IMG/VR virus record: IMGVR_UViG_3300023180_000155
Coordinates: 1-38,460 of that record
Direction: 5' to 3' (one strand)
Source: a virus
Length of the DNA stretch: 38,460 nt
The first letter of the stretch is position 1. Each line of letters begins with the position of its first letter. This document shows, piece after piece, positions 24,880-32,388 of the stretch. The notes under the pieces are model-generated. The model was not told where the DNA came from and did not search any database. It was given only the letters and a program-made list of their open reading frames with translations. The position numbers were made by a program, and so were the translations under genes.

Positions 24880-25203
24880 ATGGATAATTGTGCGCGCCTT
24901 GCACGATACATTGATCAAGGCGATGATAATGCGTTTGGTGAGTTAGTAAGCGCGTTCACGGGTTGCAATGACGCTGAATGGTACGTTGACAATGTTGCGA
25001 ACATAGCCTACATATTGTCCGAAACGCTTGAGTATGCTGGAGCGCGGTTGTGTATCAGGGGTTCTGGTAGGGAAATATGCATTGATACGTACAACAAAAG
25101 CGTTAGCCCGGGCAAGGGTAGTGACCTAGTGTCTTTCGATTATACGCTAGACGGGCTTGGTATCGATGATTATTGTCGTGAACGCTATGAGGAAACAAGA
25201 TAA
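24880..25203 (+). CDS. Small hypothetical protein with an alternative longer start
   Basis: I start at ATG 24880 because GGAGG lies seven bases ahead. The frame also opens at 24820, adding MLKISKINGRGIIGKIGGPV, but that start lacks a good ribosome site and its first 30 bp duplicate the start of another small gene at 25361. The product (107 residues) is acidic, with CARLARYIDQGDDNAF and an Arg/Gly-rich CIRGSGREICI centre. No family was recognised. It overlaps the next gene by TAATG. Confidence 0.58.
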   Translation: MDNCARLARYIDQGDDNAFGELVSAFTGCNDAEWYVDNVANIAYILSETLEYAGARLCIRGSGREICIDTYNKSVSPGKGSDLVSFDYTLDGLGIDDYCRERYEETR

Positions 25204-25367
25204 TGATAGTAGACATTACCGCAAACGGGTATATCTCTATTTTTGAGTATGAGGATAGATCAGATCAATTATTCAAAAGATTATACATTGATTACACGTT
25301 AACGGAAGCAAAAAAGTTATTTAAACAAGAATTCAAACAATTTAAAAAGGAATCCAAACAATGCTAA
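25203..25367 (+). CDS. Very small hypothetical protein (54 residues)
   Basis: The ATG overlaps the stop of the gene before it (TAATG) and has a GAGG sequence ahead. The product starts MIVDITANGYISIFEYEDRS and ends in a Lys/Phe-rich helix (KKLFKQEFKQFKKESKQC). It overlaps the next small gene by 7 bp. Tight coupling and a protein-like sequence favour a real gene. Function is unknown. Confidence 0.5.
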   Translation: MIVDITANGYISIFEYEDRSDQLFKRLYIDYTLTEAKKLFKQEFKQFKKESKQC

Positions 25368-25492
25368 AAATATCTAAAATCAACGGCCGTGTATGGCTTA
25401 AAGTGTTTAATGAGACTGGCTTATTGTATAGCGACGGCGATTTTCAGTCAATTGGTGAAGCTATGGTTGTCGCGGCTTATTATTTAAATTAA
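25361..25492 (+). CDS. Very small hypothetical protein (43 residues) built from repeated segments
   Basis: AAAGGAATC provides a ribosome site before the ATG. The product starts MLKISKINGR, the same decapeptide that opens the long frame at 24820, and ends VVAAYYLN, almost the same as the end of the DUF4116 gene at 26226-26657. The gene may be a recombination product of its neighbours. The middle (WLKVFNETGLLYSDGDFQS) reads like a small beta-hairpin. Function is unknown. Confidence 0.5.
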   Translation: MLKISKINGRVWLKVFNETGLLYSDGDFQSIGEAMVVAAYYLN

Positions 25493-25496
25493 TTAA
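25471..25496 (+). repeat. 26-bp gene-end repeat, copy 1 (copy 2 at 26636-26661)
   Basis: The 26 bases spanning the stop codon of the small gene at 25361-25492 are identical to those spanning the stop of the DUF4116 gene at 26226-26657, in the same frame (AAYYLN then stop). The copies bracket the DnaN-like gene and the first DUF4116 gene. Confidence 0.8.
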
Positions 25497-25518
25497 TTAA
25501 AATAGGAGAAAAAACAAA

Positions 25519-26208
25519 ATGAACATACAGACACGCGCTTATAACTTAAAGAATTTAAATTCCAGATTTAAATTCACCAAGAAAGACGTTGGCCAGACGC
25601 TTGAAGACCTTTACAACGCTACCGAGGATCCGGACTTACGCGACAAGCTGGCCTTGCTTTATTCAACAATGACACCAAAGACGCCCGTGAAAAACAACCC
25701 GTTGGCTTGGGTTGCAATTGCTACGGATCCAAAATGCGATCGCAATATGTTTGACAAAATGCTTGTTACTAGGGGCTACGCTATCGGTTGCGACGGCTAT
25801 CGAATACATGCCTATAAATTGCCGGCCAGCCAAGCGGCTGATCTTGAGGGCCAGTGTATCGACGCTAACGGCAACATTTTAGATATCAAAAACAATATAC
25901 CGGTTGATCACATGTTAAAAATGCTTATTGAAGATGAGTACCCGCTAACGGATACGTTTGATCTATCAAAATGTACCGTAGTGGCTGGGGGGTTACTAAC
26001 TAAAACTTCCGTTGAAGACAATCAATTTTTTGATCTGGAATTGTTCGGCCAGAAGTGCCGGTTTAACAAAAAAATGATTGAACAAGCCTTTAATGGCCGG
26101 CAAGCTGTCAAGGTATGCACAACAAATGAATTTAACGGCCAGCAAGCAGTAAGGTTTATGTTAAGCGATACCGAGACAGCCGTTGTTATGCCGGTACGCA
26201 TTCGGTAA
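25519..26208 (+). CDS. DnaN-like reduced sliding clamp candidate
   Basis: A 229-residue protein. GYAIGCDGYRIHAYKLP (about residues 86-102) resembles the TDGHRLA motif of bacterial beta clamps. The C-terminal part (FNKKMIEQAF at 182-191, then QAVRFMLSDTETAVVMPVRI at 209-228) parallels clamp domain III, which ends in a YVVMPMRL-type sequence. It is much shorter than the usual 366 residues or so, so at least one clamp domain would be missing or reduced, or it assembles as a larger ring. A clamp would make sense with the family A polymerase at the right edge. AGGAG lies ahead of the ATG. The homology is my reading of short motifs, not a search result. Confidence 0.6.
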   Translation: MNIQTRAYNLKNLNSRFKFTKKDVGQTLEDLYNATEDPDLRDKLALLYSTMTPKTPVKNNPLAWVAIATDPKCDRNMFDKMLVTRGYAIGCDGYRIHAYKLPASQAADLEGQCIDANGNILDIKNNIPVDHMLKMLIEDEYPLTDTFDLSKCTVVAGGLLTKTSVEDNQFFDLELFGQKCRFNKKMIEQAFNGRQAVKVCTTNEFNGQQAVRFMLSDTETAVVMPVRIR

Positions 26209-26225
26209 ATAGGGAGTCAACAAAA

Positions 26226-26657
26226 ATGATAAACGAAAAAAGCACAAAGGATGAAGTTTTAGAAGCGGTGAAGCATAAGGGGTATGCGTTGGAGCATGCG
26301 AGTGAGGAATTGAAGGGTGATCGTGATGTTGTCATAGAAGCAGTGAAACAGGCTGGTTGGGCGTTGCGGTATGCGAGTGAGGAATTGAAGGGTGATCGTG
26401 ATATAGTCATGGCAGCGGTGAAACAGGCTGGGCGTGCGTTGTGGTATGCGAGTGATGAATTGAAGGGTGATCGAGATGTGGTGTTGGCAGCGGTGAAGCG
26501 TAACGGCCTTTGGTTGCAGTATGCCAGCGAGGAATTGAAGGGTGATCGAGATGTGGTGTTGGCAGCGGTGAATGAAAATCCATATGCTTTTAATTATGCT
26601 AGTGATGAATTACAGGCCGATCCTGAGATAGTTGCCGCGGCTTATTATTTAAATTAA
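26226..26657 (+). CDS. DUF4116 repeat protein A
   Basis: A 143-residue protein: a short cap (MINEKSTK) and five DUF4116 repeats of exactly 25 residues at 9-33, 34-58, 59-83, 84-108 and 109-133, plus a partial sixth. The consensus is D-V-V-x-x-AVK-x-x-G-x-A-L-x-YAS-x-EL-K-G-D-R. Each repeat is probably a helix pair, giving a small solenoid for protein binding. At DNA level the units are nearly identical 75-bp tandem repeats. A GGGAG site precedes the ATG. The last codons duplicate those of the 43-residue gene at 25361. DUF4116 has no known biochemical function. Confidence 0.85.
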   Translation: MINEKSTKDEVLEAVKHKGYALEHASEELKGDRDVVIEAVKQAGWALRYASEELKGDRDIVMAAVKQAGRALWYASDELKGDRDVVLAAVKRNGLWLQYASEELKGDRDVVLAAVNENPYAFNYASDELQADPEIVAAAYYLN

Positions 26658-26676
26658 TTAAAAAGGATAAAACAAA

Positions 26677-27084
26677 ATGATAAATGAAAATAGCACAAAA
26701 AGTGAAGTATTGGCAGTAGTAAAGCAAAAGGGGTATGTGTTGTGTTATGCAAGTGAGGAATTGCGGAATAATCGGGATGTAGTGCTGGAAGCAATAAAGC
26801 AGTATGGGTATGCGTTGTACTATGCGTCTGAGAAATTGCGGGCTGATCGTGAATTTGTACTGGAAGCAGTAAAGCAGAATGGCTTGGCGTTGTATTACGC
26901 TAGTGATGTATTGAAAGCTGATCGGGATGTTGTTATGGAAGCAATAAAACAGGACGGGCGGGCATTGTATTATGCTAGTGATGTATTGCGGGCTGATCGT
27001 GAGATAGTGCGGGAAGCAATTAAACAAGATGAGTATGCGTTGATGTATGCAAGTGATGAGTTAAGAAAGGAATTAAGCAAATGA
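26677..27084 (+). CDS. DUF4116 repeat protein B
   Basis: A 135-residue paralogue of protein A with the same cap (MINENSTK) and five 25-residue repeats (9-33, 34-58, 59-83, 84-108, 109-133). The repeats carry YYAS and RADR more often than A, so the two have diverged beyond simple copying. It begins 19 bp after protein A and overlaps the next gene by 4 bp (ATGA). AAAAGG is a modest ribosome site. Function is unknown. Confidence 0.85.
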   Translation: MINENSTKSEVLAVVKQKGYVLCYASEELRNNRDVVLEAIKQYGYALYYASEKLRADREFVLEAVKQNGLALYYASDVLKADRDVVMEAIKQDGRALYYASDVLRADREIVREAIKQDEYALMYASDELRKELSK

Positions 27085-27560
27085 TAAAGAAAAAAAGCGC
27101 TACACAAAAAGCAATTGAAAATTCAAACGTATCCAAGGCCGCGCAAGCGGCCCTAGAGGATTTGTTTGCCGAGGCCTTTAGTCACTGCTGGGATTTTGAA
27201 ACGGATATTCAGGGTACTGAGTTAACTATAAAAGACTTGGTGGATAAATTCGACGGCCATGAGTTTCATTGCCTCCAACACCTATACGCAATCTATTATG
27301 GCTTGCGCATTGGCGCGTCACTCACCCCAGCTGAACGGCGCAAACGGTATTTTGAAAATGAGATTTTAAAAACTGAAAAATTTAAAAACTATGAGTATTT
27401 AGCCGTTGAGTTTAACAAGGTACGAACAAGCAAGGGAATGGGCAAACCGTGTGACGTGTATTTTGTGGAATTGAGGCAACATGGCCGGTTTATCAATTCA
27501 TGGGTGGTTAAGGATTACCCACAAGACCGAGACCCGTACCACAGATACGCAAAACCATGA
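27081..27560 (+). CDS. Hypothetical protein of the accessory cluster
   Basis: A 159-residue protein. Residues 20-100 look helical (AAQAALEDLFAEAFSHCWDF, then FHCLQHLYAIYYGL), with SLTPAERRKRYFENEIL in the middle. The C-terminal third looks beta-rich (CDVYFVELRQHGRFINSWVV). No family was recognised. Overlaps of 4 bp on both sides place it in the same translational unit as DUF4116 protein B. Confidence 0.62.
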   Translation: MIKKKSATQKAIENSNVSKAAQAALEDLFAEAFSHCWDFETDIQGTELTIKDLVDKFDGHEFHCLQHLYAIYYGLRIGASLTPAERRKRYFENEILKTEKFKNYEYLAVEFNKVRTSKGMGKPCDVYFVELRQHGRFINSWVVKDYPQDRDPYHRYAKP

Positions 27561-27937
27561 CGAATAAACAGATCACCATACGCATACCGAAACTCAAAAG
27601 CCCTGGAGCATCCAGGGCCAAAGTAGTACCCAATGCGTTAGAGATACACACAACTCGGGCAGCTTATTTATTTATTGGGCTTGATCTAGTAGCGGTACAG
27701 ATACACAAGGGCCCGGCAGTGTTACCGTTCAAATGGTGTACAGGTGTACGGTCTGTTGACTTGGTGTGCGATTTTTTAGTACAGTACGGCCACAATGTTT
27801 CTGAGGGAAAGGCACAGATTGACAAGTCCATTGAATCTGGTACTATTTTAGTGAAAAATGCAAGGCCAGGTGGGCGTTTAACCGTTGAGATCAAGGGCGA
27901 CATGGCAAAAAGTAATAACACGGAGGTAAAACAATGA
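27557..27937 (+). CDS. Hypothetical protein of the accessory cluster
   Basis: A 126-residue basic protein with several beta-like stretches (ITIRIPKL, AAYLFIGLDLVAVQIHKG, GGRLTVEIKG). No family was recognised. It overlaps both flanking genes by 4 bp, and the strong GGAGG site for the next gene lies at its 3' end. Confidence 0.58.
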   Translation: MTNKQITIRIPKLKSPGASRAKVVPNALEIHTTRAAYLFIGLDLVAVQIHKGPAVLPFKWCTGVRSVDLVCDFLVQYGHNVSEGKAQIDKSIESGTILVKNARPGGRLTVEIKGDMAKSNNTEVKQ

Positions 27938-28419
27938 TTTCAGGAATCTTCACGAAAAAACAAGCGAAAATCGAATCGCAAACTCAAACGCAAACAATGC
28001 CAATGCTTGCGATTGAATGCCATCACTTAGACAGCATACACGGCCCGTACATAGTCAGTCCCTTGGATTTGGCTGTGCATGGTGTAGATATGGCCCCACC
28101 AAAGGTCTCTATTGAGGTTAAGCGGGTTAAAGCGACCAGAGACCAATCGACACAAACCGATTTCGATCAGGCCACAACACAGTCTATCGGTGTCCAAACG
28201 GATTTTACGAGTTTTACAAGACCAACACATTACAATTACCCGGACAGTCTTTTTGACCAGTTTTTAATTTTAGACGCAAGCGAAAGCTTGCCATCTAATG
28301 TAAGCGAGCAGCAGGCCAAAGAATTCAATCAAGAGATTCTTGGCCGGTATGGCTACTTATTTCCCCGAAAATTTATTGCGCGATATTTTTCCTATCATTT
28401 TCAAAAAGCAAGACTATAA
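27934..28419 (+). CDS. Hypothetical protein with repeated TQT motifs
   Basis: A 161-residue protein. The Gln/Thr-rich N terminus has SQTQTQT, and the middle has STQTDF and GVQTDF. The C-terminal 60 residues look folded and helical, ending in PRKFIARYFSYHFQKARL. TQT motifs are the anchor of dynein light chain ligands in eukaryotes; here they may simply be low-complexity linkers. A strong GGAGG site precedes the ATG. Function is unknown. Confidence 0.6.
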   Translation: MISGIFTKKQAKIESQTQTQTMPMLAIECHHLDSIHGPYIVSPLDLAVHGVDMAPPKVSIEVKRVKATRDQSTQTDFDQATTQSIGVQTDFTSFTRPTHYNYPDSLFDQFLILDASESLPSNVSEQQAKEFNQEILGRYGYLFPRKFIARYFSYHFQKARL

Positions 28420-28431
28420 GGAGACAAAACA

Positions 28432-28710
28432 ATGAACAAACAACACATGGTTACATTTAGAACGGAAGAAACAATAGCACGACTATTTAAGGCGTATTGT
28501 AAGGACAAAGGCGTGACGGTCACATGGGCGTTGTCAACTTTCATGGCTATGGTAGTGGCCCAAGTTTATGAAGCTGACACAGAGATTGACACGATTCTGT
28601 CAAAAAAAATAGCAAGTGCGACTTGCTATCAGCAGGAATTCATGATAATTATTAGAGATTTAATGGGCGATATGATAATGAAATTGGAGCAAAACAATGG
28701 GAGCAAATAA
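28432..28710 (+). CDS. Ribbon-helix-helix-like small protein, candidate transcription factor
   Basis: A 92-residue protein. The N-terminal MVTFRTEETIARLFKAYCKD, then KGVTVTWALSTFMAMVV, has the strand-helix-helix spacing of RelB/Arc/MetJ-like ribbon-helix-helix domains. The C-terminal half is a longer helical region with many Met residues. It could control phage promoters or act on host genes. No toxin partner is recognised beside it. An AAGGAG site precedes the ATG. Confidence 0.62.
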   Translation: MNKQHMVTFRTEETIARLFKAYCKDKGVTVTWALSTFMAMVVAQVYEADTEIDTILSKKIASATCYQQEFMIIIRDLMGDMIMKLEQNNGSK

Positions 28711-28987
28711 TATAAAGCCGGGAATTGGTAAATACACAAGCATGAGAGAGCAGTACAAACGGGAAGCGCAAGAGAAACCGAAGCCAAAGCCACGGTATAA
28801 TCCGCCCAAATTCCCGTTTACGTATGATAAAAACGCAAGGGTGAGCTTTCTAGATTCCATTCCAGAAATTCAATACAAAGAAGTTGCTGCCCCACACCCG
28901 CTTGAAATTCCGTTACCGACAAAGTTGATAAGTGAGAGGCGGTTATTATGGCTTTTAGGCGTACCGGTTCATGATAAACAGTCTTAA
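28697..28987 (+). CDS. Hypothetical basic Pro-rich protein
   Basis: A 96-residue protein. The first 50 residues are basic and Pro/Lys-rich (AQEKPKPKPRYNPPKFPF), suggesting disorder, and the remainder is short beta/helix-like. It overlaps the gene before it by 14 bp with GGAG ahead of its ATG, and the next by 17 bp. No family was recognised. Confidence 0.58.
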   Translation: MGANNIKPGIGKYTSMREQYKREAQEKPKPKPRYNPPKFPFTYDKNARVSFLDSIPEIQYKEVAAPHPLEIPLPTKLISERRLLWLLGVPVHDKQS

Positions 28988-29504
28988 TGTCCCCACACCA
29001 CCGGCTTCCCCTAAGGTGTCACCGCCACCAACGCCACGATCACAAGCGTCATCAAGCACAATATCGGTCGTGCCTCAGCGCATCCCAGATGTTCCGGTAT
29101 ATGTAAACAATCGGCTTGTTTACGTCCCCGAGCATTTAAGACGAGATGTTTGTAGGGCCATTAAAGAAATTAAAGTTGACTACATCAAAATCTTGCGTTT
29201 AAAAAAAGAATTAATCTTAAACCAAAATATTTTGATCGAACTGCTTAATCATGCCAAATATCGCTGGCATGCATGGCTTGACAGAACCCCATGCGAGATT
29301 AGCGCGTCCGAACGAATTGAAAGTCTGTTTATTAACAACGAAAATCTTTTGCCGGAAGAAAGCGACTGGGTTTGGCAAATCATACACGATTATAAAGGCA
29401 TTGTTGAGAGAACGGTGTCGCAAAGCAATTCAAACCCTATCCCGCCGATATGGATGGTTTCTAGCGTGTCGAGTAGTGGTAGCCGGTGTTGTGATATAAT
29501 GTAA
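28971..29504 (+). CDS. Hypothetical protein with a Pro/Ser-rich N terminus
   Basis: A 177-residue protein. Residues 6-45 are Pro/Ser-rich (TPPASPKVSPPPTPRSQASS), a flexible linker-like region. Residues 50-150 are helical and charged (LRRDVCRAIKEIKVDYIKIL). The start lacks a good ribosome site and may depend on coupling with the overlapping gene. No family was recognised. Confidence 0.55.
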   Translation: MINSLNVPTPPASPKVSPPPTPRSQASSSTISVVPQRIPDVPVYVNNRLVYVPEHLRRDVCRAIKEIKVDYIKILRLKKELILNQNILIELLNHAKYRWHAWLDRTPCEISASERIESLFINNENLLPEESDWVWQIIHDYKGIVERTVSQSNSNPIPPIWMVSSVSSSGSRCCDIM

Positions 29505-29510
29505 ATTATA

Positions 29511-29729
29511 ATGTTTAATTCCCTATCGTCGTTTATGCGAGAACACAATGCGTATTGGCTGCGGTACCAATCAAATGCGACTGCGGACAACAACCCCGGA
29601 CGCGTTGAAGCTAATAATGTTATGAACATAAGAGCTCAGGAAGAGCAGGAAAAACTATACACTAAAAAAAACAAGCCTGCAAAACCTTTATTATTTGACT
29701 ATTATAAAACGCTTTACAAGAAAGACTAA
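29511..29729 (+). CDS. Small hypothetical protein upstream of the primase gene
   Basis: A 72-residue charged product (MFNSLSSFMREHNAYWLRYQ at the start, KKNKPAKPLLFDYYKTLYKKD at the end). No Shine-Dalgarno sequence is seen. A TATAAT sequence lies just before the ATG (within 29490-29503), so a promoter here could make a leaderless or short-leader transcript. No family was recognised. Confidence 0.48.
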   Translation: MFNSLSSFMREHNAYWLRYQSNATADNNPGRVEANNVMNIRAQEEQEKLYTKKNKPAKPLLFDYYKTLYKKD

Positions 29730-29779
29730 GTCGTTTATAGTTAAATTACTTTATCAATATAAAATCAGGAGAACAGCCA

Positions 29780-31933
29780 ATGACCCGATTAAAGCCGAGT
29801 GCGGCACTATTAAAAACTGCTAAAACTTTTTATGACAATGGACTTATAACCATGCCGCTGAAGGGCAAGGTACCCATGGTTAAAAATTGGACGCAGTTAG
29901 AGCTTCCAGAGGCCTTTGACGCCGACTATTACACAACGAGCTCAGCAGGTTGGGTGATTCGTGAGCCTTATATCGTTATAGACGTGGACGTGCGCCCAGA
30001 GATTAATGGAATGGTTGGCCTACAACGGTTAGCTGACGATCTTGGGTTTGATTTTTTAACAAACGCTGGCGTCATGGTGCGGACGCCTACTGGTGGCTTA
30101 CATTTGTACTACAAAATCTTCCAGAGCGGCGTGAGCTACAAAAAAAACTTGGCAGCTTACGAAGGGTTGGACTTTCTAAGAGACGGCCACCAAGTATTGA
30201 TACCCAACAGCGAAACAGACTCCGGCACGTACAGACTAGACGGACGTGCGCCAAATAAATTCTCAAATATTGTCGAGATACCGGAGGGGCTACACCTTTT
30301 ATTAGAGCAAAAAGAGGCCGAGTCGTGTGGTGGCACTGGCTATTTTACTGACAATAAAATGGATAAGTTGCTATTGACAGGCTACGTTAAACAGTTGGGT
30401 GTGATTGGTGAGGGCGAGCGCAACAATGCGTTGTATAAAATGGCGTGTCGGGGCTACGATCTAGGGTTGTCGCCCGAAGTGGTACTCGGTATTGTAGCGG
30501 ATTCGGATTGTTTTGTGCCGCCATTGTCGACTAGAGAGATGGCTACAACGCTTGTGAGCGCATTGAGCACTCGGCAAAATAAGATCGGCTCCCATGCTGT
30601 TGAGGAAGCACTGAAAGCCCTAGGCCCTATAGATTCTGGCTGTTCTCCCGGCCAAGGGCTTAATGACGTGCTTCCCCAAGAGCAAGCGGACGCTCAGTTT
30701 GCTGAGGTATGCCCGTGGCATGATAAGCTACACAAAACCAAACATGGCACCGTGAGTTCTCAGAATTTTTGTGTCCGAAATTGCGCCATATTTTTAAAAA
30801 ACATGAAAGAGTTTAAGGGCAAGTTGGGCTACAATGAGTGGAGCCGTGAGACTGTGTGGTTGGCCCCATGTAGTTGGCACGCATTTGATAAAGCGGATTG
30901 TATGCCCAATGGCATTGCGGTGACGGACGACGATTTGTTGTCGATCAAAACGTTGTTTAATGACATGGAGTTTGACCCGTTGGTTAACCAGATATACCAA
31001 GCGGCTCGGACTGTTGGCTTTGAACAGAGTTTTCACCCAGTTAAAAAATGGTTTAGTGAGTTGCCTGAGTGGGATGGTGTCGAGCGGGTACGCAGTTTGT
31101 TCCCAAAATATTGCAATGCCGAAGACACAGCGTTTAACCGTGAGGTTGGCGAGGTATTGATGTGTGCGATTGTGAAACGGATTTATGAGCCGGGCTGCAA
31201 GTATGATCACATGGTGGTGTTGGTGGGCCCAGAGGAGCAAGGCAAGTCCACAGCAATTAAGGCCTTGTCGGTGTTTAATAGTTGGTTCACGGATTCGTTG
31301 GGCGACATTAACAAGACCGGCGACGCCATCCAGCAGATTAAAGGTAAGCTGATCGTGGAGGACTCAGAGCTTAATGCCTTTATGAGCCGGTCCAATACGG
31401 TGGCGAGTGTTAAGGCGTTTATATCTCGGGAGGTTGACCGAGCACGACTGGCGTATGCGAAGTTGACCGAGGACGTACCACGCCAGTGTGTGTTTATGGG
31501 CACAACAAACGAGAACCAATTTTTGAATAGCGTTACGGGTAACCGCCGGATATGGCCAGTGGAGGTGTACGATATTGACGTGCCAACGCTTACCAACGAC
31601 TTACCACAGTTGTATGCCGAGGCCTTGGTCGTTTACAAAAAGCGGTACGCTGGGTTAAAGAATGGGTTGGTGTTGCAATCGGCAGAAGCGATTGAGCAGG
31701 CCAAGAAAGCTCAAACTAGCCGCATTGAAGTGGACGAGCTTGAAAGAGTGATCCAAGAGTGGTTAAATAAAGGCGTGAGAGACGGTTTCCAGTTGAGTGA
31801 TGTTTGGGACGGTTTAGGTCGAGATATAATACACCTAAGCATTAAGGAACAAAAGCGTCTGGAGCGTGCGTTGTTAAAGTTGCAGTATAAACGCAGTGAT
31901 AATGGGTTTGTGAAAGTTGGAGGTAAAAAATGA
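29780..31933 (+). CDS. Primase-helicase: prim-pol domain fused to VirE-like ATPase
   Basis: A 717-residue protein that should prime and unwind DNA at the phage fork. The N-terminal AEP-type primase-polymerase domain shows YIVIDVDVRP (metal-binding Asp 68 and 70) and TPTGGLHLYYK with His 108. The C-terminal region is of the virulence-associated E type: FHPVKKWFSELPEWDGVERV, Walker A GPEEQGKST (483-491), KLIVEDSEL as Walker B, TTNE, and GNRRIWPVEV. A Cys/His-rich stretch (residues 311-335) could bind zinc. A strong AGGAG site precedes the ATG. Its stop overlaps the DUF4116 C gene. Confidence 0.88.
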   Translation: MTRLKPSAALLKTAKTFYDNGLITMPLKGKVPMVKNWTQLELPEAFDADYYTTSSAGWVIREPYIVIDVDVRPEINGMVGLQRLADDLGFDFLTNAGVMVRTPTGGLHLYYKIFQSGVSYKKNLAAYEGLDFLRDGHQVLIPNSETDSGTYRLDGRAPNKFSNIVEIPEGLHLLLEQKEAESCGGTGYFTDNKMDKLLLTGYVKQLGVIGEGERNNALYKMACRGYDLGLSPEVVLGIVADSDCFVPPLSTREMATTLVSALSTRQNKIGSHAVEEALKALGPIDSGCSPGQGLNDVLPQEQADAQFAEVCPWHDKLHKTKHGTVSSQNFCVRNCAIFLKNMKEFKGKLGYNEWSRETVWLAPCSWHAFDKADCMPNGIAVTDDDLLSIKTLFNDMEFDPLVNQIYQAARTVGFEQSFHPVKKWFSELPEWDGVERVRSLFPKYCNAEDTAFNREVGEVLMCAIVKRIYEPGCKYDHMVVLVGPEEQGKSTAIKALSVFNSWFTDSLGDINKTGDAIQQIKGKLIVEDSELNAFMSRSNTVASVKAFISREVDRARLAYAKLTEDVPRQCVFMGTTNENQFLNSVTGNRRIWPVEVYDIDVPTLTNDLPQLYAEALVVYKKRYAGLKNGLVLQSAEAIEQAKKAQTSRIEVDELERVIQEWLNKGVRDGFQLSDVWDGLGRDIIHLSIKEQKRLERALLKLQYKRSDNGFVKVGGKK

Positions 31934-32388
31934 TTGATGAAACTAGTACAAAGGAAGAAGTGTTGGAAGCGGTGAAGCAAGATGGGTATGCGTTGGAGTA
32001 TGCTAGTGAAGAACTGAGGGGGGATCGTGAAGTGGTGCTGGCAGCGGTGAAGCAATGGGGGGGCGCGTTGCAGGATGCGAGTTATGAGTTGCGTGGTGAT
32101 AAAGAAGTTGTAATGGAAGCGGTGAGGGAGAATAGCTTTGCGTTGGAGTTTGCGAGTGAGGAATTACGCAATGACAAAGAGGTGGTGCTGGCAGCGGTTG
32201 GTTACAATGGGAATTTGTTGAGGAATGGGCGTGCGTTGAAATATGCGAGTGAGGAATTGAAGAATGATATAGATGTGGTTAGGGCAGCTTTGAGTAAGTC
32301 TTGGACCGCAGTTAACTATGCAAGTAGGCAAATACAACGTAACATTATTCAAGATTGGTTAGGAATTAAAGAGGTAAAAAATGATTGA
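31930..32388 (+). CDS. DUF4116 repeat protein C
   Basis: A 152-residue protein with cap MIDETSTK and five repeats. Units 1-3 are 25 residues (9-33, 34-58, 59-83), the fourth has an insertion of about six residues (NLLRNG near 95-100), and the fifth is diverged. The C-terminal 18 residues (IIQDWLGIKEVKND) leave the repeat pattern. A GGAGG site lies inside the 3' end of the primase gene, so the two are translated together. The family match is clear; function is unknown. Confidence 0.83.
   Translation: MIDETSTKEEVLEAVKQDGYALEYASEELRGDREVVLAAVKQWGGALQDASYELRGDKEVVMEAVRENSFALEFASEELRNDKEVVLAAVGYNGNLLRNGRALKYASEELKNDIDVVRAALSKSWTAVNYASRQIQRNIIQDWLGIKEVKND

Noticed and set aside
26250-26654. Considered a CRISPR-like repeat array
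   Set aside because: The 75-bp periodicity is in frame, with no unique spacers, and encodes 25-residue protein repeats.
26599-27027. Antisense open frames opposite the DUF4116 genes (also 26186-26410, 31711-32055, 33242-33766)
   Set aside because: The repeated codon pattern of the sense genes keeps the opposite strand open; the predicted peptides are periodic and lack start signals.
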